Shown: positions 57,176-64,000 of the stretch, piece after piece
Position numbering within the stretch: position 1 is the stretch's first letter
Layout of the letters: each line of letters begins with the position of its first letter
DNA from: Gracilaria domingensis
Lineage: Eukaryota > Rhodophyta > Florideophyceae > Gracilariales > Gracilariaceae
NCBI GenBank assembly: GCA_022539475.1
Contig: VCMS01000069.1
Location: 62,001 to 126,000, forward strand
Length of the DNA: 64,000 nucleotides
Reading direction: 5' to 3'
The notes under the pieces: generated by a model
What the model saw: only the letters and a program-made list of their open reading frames with translations
Database searches by the model: none
What the model was told of the DNA's origin: nothing
Translations under genes and position numbers: made by a program

Positions 57176-58617
57176 CAACCTACAATTGCAGTTGGGACCA
57201 GAAATTGAAATAGAGGTTGGTCGTGCTGACGCCTAGGATGTCCACACTGATGAAAATATACTTCACACCTTCACACGCCCTTGAAGGAGTAAGGTGGAAA
57301 CCATGTGGGCAACTTGAGCACTGTATGCTTTTTATCGCATCAATCAATGATATCGTCTAATGACACATATGCTCTACATTGTAGGGCAACATGAAATTGC
57401 TTCTCCCCTCCTCCCCAGATTGGTCGGATGAGCGCTATGTCGGAGAGCAAGAGGCACAATTCCCTGGAAGACCCACAACTCTTTACATGAATCTACAACG
57501 TGCTGTTGCTTTTCTTATATATGTATATATATCTTGCTATGGTGTGACCAGCCGATTGAGTCTGTGAGAAATGGCACGTTGCTTTCTCAGCACAAAATGC
57601 GATTCGAGAGGAGTTCTGCGTGAAACGGGAGGTGGCTTCTTCTTTGAGTTTCCTTCGAAAGTGGACGGAACAGACTATCTTTCAAAAAGCATTATCCCAT
57701 AGTAGTTGATTTAAGCAGAGTATCTTTCGCTTTCTTGGAAGTAGGGAGAAGTTGACTGCAGACACAACGAAAGAGATCGACAGTGATATGATTACACACC
57801 ATTAAAAGTGTACAGTATGGCAGTCAGGTAGGGGTTTTAACTCCAGCGGTAAGCTGATACTGACGGCCCTGGCGCGGTCGTCGTCGTCGTAGAACAGCAC
57901 TGTATATCGAGGGGCGAAGTTAGAATGGCGCACAGGCGCGGAACGGCCTTACGGGAGGCATTCCCTGCAAGATGAGAGCACGAACGTAATCAACGACGTT
58001 TCGAAACGCGCGACGATCAACAGCCATCGCGACTCGTCGGACAAAAAATACAGCCCGAGAAAACGCCATGCTAATCTCGTGGTTCTGTCTCCGGGTATTG
58101 TCTCCGAGAGCTTTACTGATCCACACATGCATTCGCATTTGCGGAATGCTACGTAGACTGTAATCATTTTGGAGTTCACGCTTGTAGAAGTATTTGCATA
58201 TCCTTTTATACTGACGTCAATGCTTCTGTAGTGATTCTCTTGTACTAGAAAAGAAATGCAGAGAGAATCTTCTGATCGCAACAATCTCTGTAGGAAGGGA
58301 AGTGAACGCGAAACGATACAGACGGTATGTCTCGAATGACACAAACCACAAAACCTACATGCTCGTGACTATTGGTATATCTCTCAATCTGACACAGGCA
58401 CAGTACTTCCTCATTTCATTGCGGAAGAAAATTTAGCGACACACAGTTCGGTTTGCGACGTTGGAAGAAGAGCTTTCACGCCTGGCCAGGCCTCGCAAAC
58501 GTAAACCCAGTTTTCCGAGGCCTCATTCCGCGATTGGAATGAGCGAACAAGTGAGACGTTGAATTGGGAGCCGTTGCACTTGTCCATCCCTATGGCCGGC
58601 ACAAACTTCATACCTTT
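57176..58617. other. Intergenic sequence downstream of DUR3
   Basis: No supported gene. A TATATATGTATATATAT run lies near 57518. A 131-codon minus-strand frame (57949-58344) has no motif and probably lies beyond the DUR3 3' untranslated region. Confidence 0.5.
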
Positions 58618-60648
58618 TCATCTCTCCTCGACCACGAAGTCCTGGAGACCGACGTCCTCATCTTCCGCTTTATTCGCCAAACCCAGCCGTCCACCCGAAA
58701 GTAGTGTTAAAATACCATGCCTTGATTCTACAAGGGGCAAGATGACCATCAGGATACAAGAGGTTATTCCCCAGACAAACGAAATAATAACCCAAAATCG
58801 GAAGTAGTTCTGTGAAAATACTCGGGCTGGCAACGAAAGAGCCGGCCATAAGATCATCAACACAAAAGCCACTACTAGACCGATTACACCAATTTTCTTC
58901 AGAGCTTGCTCAAGAGCTTCTTCAGTTTCAAATGCGATATGTGCGTTCGGATCATCTTCGATCAAAGGAATGGCCTTTGTTGTGCTCCAATCACAGTCAT
59001 CGGGCTTGATGATGCTCAAGACCGTGCATACCAACGCGGATGATAGGATAGAAGTCAGGTTTCCAGCGAGCATCACCTCATCTTCTTTCAGATTCTTAAT
59101 GGTCACCCCACCAGGAAGTGAGGCTCCATATGCAAACCAAACAGAGACACCGCATATCAACCCTGTCCAGGCTCCAATCACGGCCCCTCGTGCAGAGCAA
59201 CGACCCCAAGATATAGAATACGCAACTGGAACCACCGCGGGACCTATGAACACCCCCATTGCCTTGTACAGAAAGTCCAGGTTGACTCCAATGTGATGGA
59301 ATGCGATGCCAAGTCCTCCCATGATGAGCCCAAAAACTAGAATCACAACCCGAGAAAGGAAGATCACTTGCTGCCCTGAGCAGTTGGGGTTAATATATGT
59401 CCTATATACATCGTATGACACAAGAGACGAAAGAGCAATCTGCTCTGACGCTCCAGACGAAGTGACTGCCATAAAAAGCATGACCAGAATCAACGATGCT
59501 CCATCTTGTCCCATGAGATGATAGGCGGCGGCGGGGGGTACCAAACCCTGATCAGCTTCATCGTTTGTGAGAGGGAGAGAAAGAGCGACAGAGGCGAGGC
59601 CAAGCGAGGTGGCCAGTGAAAACGGAATTGCAAACCAACAGAGACCGCCAAGAAGATACCCTCTCCACGACGCAGTTGGGGTAGCTGCAATCGCTGATTG
59701 CCAGTACGACTGGTCGATGAAAACAGTGCCGAAATTGCCAACTAGATTGACCAAGCCGAAGAAGAAGCCGTTCCGCGAAAGAATGGTGAGATACGATCCT
59801 CCGAGGTTGTCCTCGACCCCTTGTATTCCGGCAACAAATTGAAGATTCTGATAGACAGTATCGGGGGAGCCCAAGTCGTCCGAGGTGACGTAGACCTTGA
59901 ACATGAAGACAACCAATGCTATGAGAATGACAGCGGTGTTGAAGTAGCTGGCGACAAAGGTGGCCTTGAGGCCACCCGCCAGGGTGTAGAGAATGACGCC
60001 CAAAGGAATGAGGAAACTCGCCAGATCGACGTTCATGCCCGTGAGCGCATTGACGGTGACACTGGCGCCCAACACAAGCATGCTGGTGACGATGACATTT
60101 GTAATCATTGCAAACGCCAGGAAGGTCAAATGAGCGAGCACGCCCCATCTCGCGCGCACAATCTCGAGGAAGGTGTGGGCCGTGGGCGCACGGAGCTTGA
60201 CGAGCACGGCAATGGTGGAGAACAGCACGACCTGCACGGCGGCGCCGGCGGCGTACCACAGCGGCCCCGACACGCCGTACTGGAAGGCGGCGTTGGAGCT
60301 CTGCAGCAGGGTGGCGGCCCAGGTCCACTGCGACACGATGACGGAGGCGGTGAGCCCGGTGCGCACGGAGCGGCCGGCGGTGTTGAAGTACTCGGAGTTC
60401 ATGACGCGGCGGAAGATGTACTGGTCGATGAAGACGAGCGCGACGGTGCCGACGCCAAACGCAAGGCCAAACGCAAGCACGACGGCGAAGCCGATGCCCA
60501 GCGACAGCGGCGGGTCGCGGAAGAACGCGGTGCGACATTGGTACTGCGAAAAGTTGAAGAAGTTGCGCACGACGCTCGTTCTGAGCTGCTCCGAGCAGTT
60601 GAACGCGAAGAACGAGGGCGAGACGAAGGGCTGCGCAGGGTCGGTCAT
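58618..60648 (-). CDS. DUR3: Urea-proton symporter, DUR3 type
   Basis: Imports urea with protons (or sodium) across the plasma membrane, as characterised for fungal and plant DUR3. The 676-residue frame from the ATG at 60648 is intact and intron-free, a usual length for the family. It belongs to the sodium:solute symporter (SSS) fold, with about 14-15 membrane helices. Family marks: EYFNTAGRSVRTGLTASVIV at about 86-105, SQWTWAATLLQSSNAAFQYG at 106-125, YTLAGGLKATFVASYFNTAV in the middle, GTVFIDQSYWQSAIAA, then AVTSSGASEQIALSSLVSYD. An acidic C-terminal tail ends VGLQDFVVEER. It is GC-rich at the 5' end and divergent from the DGDG synthase gene. In algae DUR3 genes are commonly nitrogen-regulated; no site is evident here. 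Confidence 0.95.
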   Translation of the reverse strand: MTDPAQPFVSPSFFAFNCSEQLRTSVVRNFFNFSQYQCRTAFFRDPPLSLGIGFAVVLAFGLAFGVGTVALVFIDQYIFRRVMNSEYFNTAGRSVRTGLTASVIVSQWTWAATLLQSSNAAFQYGVSGPLWYAAGAAVQVVLFSTIAVLVKLRAPTAHTFLEIVRARWGVLAHLTFLAFAMITNVIVTSMLVLGASVTVNALTGMNVDLASFLIPLGVILYTLAGGLKATFVASYFNTAVILIALVVFMFKVYVTSDDLGSPDTVYQNLQFVAGIQGVEDNLGGSYLTILSRNGFFFGLVNLVGNFGTVFIDQSYWQSAIAATPTASWRGYLLGGLCWFAIPFSLATSLGLASVALSLPLTNDEADQGLVPPAAAYHLMGQDGASLILVMLFMAVTSSGASEQIALSSLVSYDVYRTYINPNCSGQQVIFLSRVVILVFGLIMGGLGIAFHHIGVNLDFLYKAMGVFIGPAVVPVAYSISWGRCSARGAVIGAWTGLICGVSVWFAYGASLPGGVTIKNLKEDEVMLAGNLTSILSSALVCTVLSIIKPDDCDWSTTKAIPLIEDDPNAHIAFETEEALEQALKKIGVIGLVVAFVLMILWPALSLPARVFSQNYFRFWVIISFVWGITSCILMVILPLVESRHGILTLLSGGRLGLANKAEDEDVGLQDFVVEER

Positions 60649-61313
60649 GGCGCGGGGAGCGGGCTCGGCGGCGGCGGCGGGCAGAGGAGGGGGATCAGGC
60701 GGGGGGGGGGGCGCGACGGGGGCGGCATGGGCGGGCGGCGCGGTGGCGCGAAGATCTGCGCGGGAGGCATGGAAGCGGAGGGCGGAAGAACAGATACGCG
60801 CGCGGTGGACCGGGCTTGGCCACGTTTGGCGGCGCTGACGCGGCGCGCAACGTATCGGCGGCGGCGGCGGCTGGAAAAGCGCAAACTTTTATGATGCGCG
60901 CGCGCGCGCGTCACGCGCGGCGCAACCGAAAGCGCGCGCTGGCGGCCGCCGCCGAGCACGCGCCAGCTGGCGCGCCAGTCGGCGCCGCATTATACGCGTA
61001 AAGGTTGCTGACACAGTTGCCTTTAGATGGCACGGCCGCGCGCCGCTGTCGCGTGTAGATGGCGCGCCACGCGCGCGCGCCGAATCAGTGGGCCACTGCA
61101 CGCCACTCGCTCGCAGCCGCGCAGCGGCGCAGCGGCGCAGCCGCGCAGCCCCCGCGCGCAGCAGCTGCGCGGCTGCTCGCGTGCGCACCCCCCCCCCCCC
61201 CCACACCCCACCACCACCACACCCGTCGCGCACCGCTCGCCCCCCACCCCACCCCCCTCGCTCCTGGCGCCGCAGCGCACGCACGCGCGTCCTCCATCAT
61301 TATCCCCCAACTC
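60649..61313. promoter_or_regulatory. Divergent promoter region between DUR3 and DGDG synthase
   Basis: About 0.4-0.67 kb separates the two starts. Extremely GC-rich, with runs of G (60701-60711) and C (61188-61202), CG alternation near 60896-60910 and 61073-61080, and several GCGC blocks. No TATA box is certain; a TTATACGCG block lies near 60990. Both genes must be driven from here. Confidence 0.55.
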
Positions 61314-63260
61314 ATGAAGCCGCTTGTCTCTGCCGCCGCGGCCGCGCTGCTCCTCCTGGGCGGCCGGCGCGGCGGCAGCGACGCCAAGTCCGCCCCGTGC
61401 ACGCCGGCGCAGCCGCCCGACGACGACGACCTGCCCGACCACCCGCAGCCGCGCTCCGCCCGCTCCAGCAGCGCCTTTTCGGACTGGAATTGGGCCAATT
61501 CGCCGGACAACTCCTCCATATGGAACGCCACCGCCGCCGTTCTCAGCGGCTTGCGCTCGCCGCTGGACCTCGATTCGTCCGACGGCTCTGATTCCGACCG
61601 CAAGAACGACGTGCTCGACGGTCTCTCCGCCGCCTTGCGCGGTCTCAAGGTTTTTTCAACCACTTCTTCCAGCGGCGCTGGTGCTTCGCCGCACGCCGAT
61701 GACCCGCAGGATGTGCGCCCGCTCATCGCCGTCACCATTGGCGTCACCCTCTTCCTGCTCACCCGCTCGCCAAGGGCCTCTCGTCGCGCGGAGCTGGACG
61801 CGGGCGCCGGCGACGGAACGCTGGTGTTGGACGATGACGACATCAACCCCGTCCCGCGCGACTACTCGGCGCTGTCCAATTTTCGCCACGCTCCAAGGGA
61901 CATCGTGGTCGTCACCACCGCCGCCTTGCCGTGGATGACGGGAACCGCTGTCAACCCGCTGCTCCGAGCCGTGTATCTCGCGAAAGACGGCCATCGAGTT
62001 ACGCTTGTGGTACCTTGGCTGGAGAGCCCGGAAGATCAACGAAAGGTTTACCCCAAGGGCACCTTGTTCACCTCACGTCGCCAACAGGAGGAGGTCATTT
62101 TGCACTGGGGTCGCGAGCAGGTGCCGCATGTGCAGATAGCCGTCGCGTTTTACGAAGGCGTGTACTCGAAGGAGTTTGGTTCCATTCTGCCGCTGGGCGA
62201 TATCACCGCCATGTTTGACCACCAACATCCGAGAGATATATGCGTGCTGGAGGAGCCGGAGCATCTCACCTGGCATCACACCGGTGCTAGATGGACAAGC
62301 TTATTCAAGTTTTGCGTCGGTGTAGTTCATACCAACTATATCGAGTATGCGAAGAAGCACGGTGTGTTTGGTCCTCAGCGCGCTCTCTTTCTCAACTTTT
62401 TGAACAAGTGGGTGTGTCGGAGCTACTGCCATCGCGTCATCAAACTTTCGGATGCGGTGCAGACACTGCCTCACTCCGTTACCAGCAATGTCCATGGCGT
62501 TCGCGACAAGTTTATCAGCATTGGTCGCGCAAGAGACGGCAGCCCGTTCGAGAGGGGCGCCTATTTCTTGGGCAAAGTTTTGTGGGCAAAAGGGTATAGA
62601 CAGCTTGTCGATTTGATGGACGAGCACTATCTAAGGACGGAGGAGCGTTTGCCCATTGACTTTTTTGGCGCAGGCCCAGACTTGGATGCTGTCAAGGCAA
62701 CAGTGCAAGACAGCTATAGTCTCAGCAAGGTACAAATACACGGCTTTGTTGTCGATCATGCATCGGAATATTTGCAACGGTACAAGGTGTACGTCAATCC
62801 GTCGAAGAGTGATGTGGTGTGCACCGCTACAGCCGAAGCCCTAGCGATGGGCAAGTTCGTTGTCTGCCTCAACCATCCTAGTAATGAGTTCTTTGCGACC
62901 TTTGATAATTGCCTCATCTACAACACTGCGGAAGAGTTTTCTGAAAAGCTTGAGTTTGCGCTAGCGAATGAACCCAAGCCTTTGTCGGACAGCGATGCTT
63001 TCAGATTGTCATGGGAAGCTGCCACTGAACGATTCTATGACGCGTCTTATGTGCCGGCTCCGAAAACAAGCTCTGGATGGGATTCCGCGCTGGCGTTGAC
63101 CCACAAGACGATTTGCGCAACTCTTGTAACGCCACCTGCCAACAATGCCGTAAGGGAACGGTATCGCTCGGAACGGAAGACTCGGCGGCAGCTTGCACGG
63201 CAGCGAAGGAAGCGGTTGCGGCGTTCAAGGCAAAGGGTATCCATATCTTTACTGGATTGA
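61314..63260 (+). CDS. DGD1: Digalactosyldiacylglycerol synthase
   Basis: Transfers galactose from UDP-galactose to monogalactosyldiacylglycerol, making the main bilayer lipid of plastid membranes; in plants it sits in the outer plastid envelope. Family GT4, GT-B fold. The frame is open from 61059, but the ATG at 61314 (MKPLVSAAAAALLLLGGRR) is a likelier start: the first 85 codons cross a 15-C run and are low-complexity. From 61314 the protein has 648 residues. A variable N-terminus with a hydrophobic stretch (LIAVTIGVTLFLLT) precedes the catalytic part: RDIVVVTTAALPWMTGTAVN, RVTLVVPWLE, YEGVYSKEFGSILPLGDI, EEPEHLTWHH, FLGKVLWAKGYRQLVDLM, IDFFGAGPDLDAV, and the nucleotide-sugar site PSKSDVVCTATAEALAMGKF. 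The C-terminus is very basic. Intron-free and intact. Whether it is the DGD1 or DGD2 type is not settled. Confidence 0.92.
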   Translation: MKPLVSAAAAALLLLGGRRGGSDAKSAPCTPAQPPDDDDLPDHPQPRSARSSSAFSDWNWANSPDNSSIWNATAAVLSGLRSPLDLDSSDGSDSDRKNDVLDGLSAALRGLKVFSTTSSSGAGASPHADDPQDVRPLIAVTIGVTLFLLTRSPRASRRAELDAGAGDGTLVLDDDDINPVPRDYSALSNFRHAPRDIVVVTTAALPWMTGTAVNPLLRAVYLAKDGHRVTLVVPWLESPEDQRKVYPKGTLFTSRRQQEEVILHWGREQVPHVQIAVAFYEGVYSKEFGSILPLGDITAMFDHQHPRDICVLEEPEHLTWHHTGARWTSLFKFCVGVVHTNYIEYAKKHGVFGPQRALFLNFLNKWVCRSYCHRVIKLSDAVQTLPHSVTSNVHGVRDKFISIGRARDGSPFERGAYFLGKVLWAKGYRQLVDLMDEHYLRTEERLPIDFFGAGPDLDAVKATVQDSYSLSKVQIHGFVVDHASEYLQRYKVYVNPSKSDVVCTATAEALAMGKFVVCLNHPSNEFFATFDNCLIYNTAEEFSEKLEFALANEPKPLSDSDAFRLSWEAATERFYDASYVPAPKTSSGWDSALALTHKTICATLVTPPANNAVRERYRSERKTRRQLARQRRKRLRRSRQRVSISLLD

Positions 63261-63682
63261 AGTCACAACGGTTAAATCGCTGACATCGGGGGCATCATGT
63301 GTAAAGTATATTTCTGCTGTATCTATAGTTCTGTCGAAGCTCATCTTCTCTGTGGTGGCATTTCTACATCTGGATTCTATTTCGGCGTATCCAACCAATA
63401 TTTCGGCTTTTGAGTTCATGCAGAAGGCATCTCTGGATCGATGGATCGGTTTTTGCTGCAGGAGATTTTTGTCGTCTTTGATCTCCATTGAGGCCTTGAC
63501 CACATCATTGTTTCGGTCTATCCGCGACTATCTGAGATTGGAGGCGAGCATTGCAGGTCAAAGCAAGCAGCAAGAAGAAGGTCTCTATGGACAACTATGA
63601 CAAAGTCAAAGATGGGTGGATTCATCCAAGTTTCCGGTAATTGGGCACTTCTGTATATATATCTAATTACCTATATAGCTGA

Positions 63683-63688
63683 AATAAA
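63683..63688 (+). terminator. Possible polyadenylation signal
   Basis: AATAAA about 420 bp after the DGDG synthase stop, in AT-rich sequence after a TATATATAT run. It could end that transcript. Confidence 0.4.
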
Positions 63689-64000
63689 CCTTTCCGGCGT
63701 TCACAGTTTAGCTTTGATCACATGTTCACGTGAGGAGGTCTGCTGCGCGGTCAACCAGTTCGAGTCGCGAGTATTGACCCCCGGTGAGGCGGTCGATGCT
63801 GATCAGATACAGCGCAAGAAGCAGGTATCCAAGCACATGGCGCTGTTGCGGAGCGCGCGATCATCGCTCTCAGTCGTCCGACCTCTATCGCCCGTATGGG
63901 GACATTTTGTGAGGCGTTTGTGCGATCAAACGAGGTCTGCGGCACCGCGGATGACCGATTCCTCTGGCCTTGGTCCACGTCGCTTCTACGAGAAAGTTTC
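63689..64000 (+). other. Possible start or exon of a further gene at the window edge
   Basis: A plus-strand frame is open from about 63709 to the end (AVNQFESRVLTPGEAVDADQ, then RSARSSLSVVRPLSPVWGHF). Its only ATG is at about 63838. GC content rises as in host genes. No motif is recognised and the piece is too short to call. Confidence 0.25.

Noticed and set aside
57949-58344. 131-codon minus-strand frame downstream of DUR3
   Set aside because: No motif or homology cue; probably chance in moderate-GC intergenic DNA.
59821-60894. 357-codon plus-strand frame opposite DUR3
   Set aside because: Glu/Gly/Arg-rich antisense shadow of a well-conserved transporter gene.
61085-61846. 253-codon minus-strand frame opposite the DGDG synthase N-terminus
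   Set aside because: Low-complexity Ser/Ala/Arg shadow in very GC-rich DNA.
63193-63600. 135-codon frame overlapping the DGDG synthase 3' end
   Set aside because: Starts inside the synthase gene in another frame and runs through the 3' untranslated region; no motif.

Overview
The window looks like nuclear DNA of a red alga, most likely a florideophyte of the Chondrus/Gracilaria kind. This is an inference. It rests on intron-free, GC-rich host genes (a plant/fungal-type urea symporter and a plastid-lipid digalactosyldiacylglycerol synthase) set in a large mass of decayed Ty3/gypsy and Ty1/copia elements, plus DNA transposons. There are no bacterial operons, CRISPR arrays, rRNA or recognisable tRNA genes.

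Layout. 1-2.4 kb: remnant of an unknown plus-strand gene with a GCD-type motif. 2.4-7.6 kb: several copies of a foldback (MITE-like) family, two of them next to a copia pol fragment and a gypsy protease fragment. 7.6-10.1 kb: gypsy gag, minus strand, same family as the 17.3 kb element. 11.4-12.1 kb: broken coiled-coil gene. 14.5-17.3 kb: GC-rich island with two broken host genes, one an MFS-type transporter. 17.3-20.7 kb: gypsy fossil with protease, RT, integrase tail and chromodomain, with a 129-bp palindromic MITE in its tail. 21.1-23.1 kb: long minus-strand fossil reading frame of unknown function. 23.9-26.2 kb: AT-rich, gene-free, with a 69-bp tandem repeat. 26.2-33.7 kb: old copia element with diverged LTRs and a decayed opposite-strand frame. 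35.5-37.4 kb: 5' part of another copia, cut off by 37.4-46.2 kb, a structurally complete gypsy element with two 723-bp LTRs about 98-99% identical and an extra 166-codon ORF after integrase. 46.5-47.9 kb: unknown multi-glycosylation-site membrane protein. 49.1-51.5 kb: PIF/Harbinger transposon (transposase plus Myb-like gene). 52.1-54.7 kb: decayed pogo-type transposon with clear TIRs and a TA target duplication. 56.5-57.2 kb: small unknown secreted or membrane ORF. 58.6-63.3 kb: two intact host genes head to head, DUR3 (minus) and DGDG synthase (plus), over a very GC-rich shared promoter region.

How they work together. Only the last pair has clear cell functions: urea import at a membrane and galactolipid synthesis for plastid membranes. 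They may share a promoter but not obviously a pathway. The rest is mainly the record of nested mobile elements. The most unusual items are the extra ORFs carried by LTR elements (44.36 kb sense; 21-23 kb and 27.4-28.5 kb antisense), the foldback family whose internal reading frame is kept in diverged copies, and a short exon-like block (V-N-G-E-P-Y-K-T-L) shared between 12.8 and 47.9 kb.
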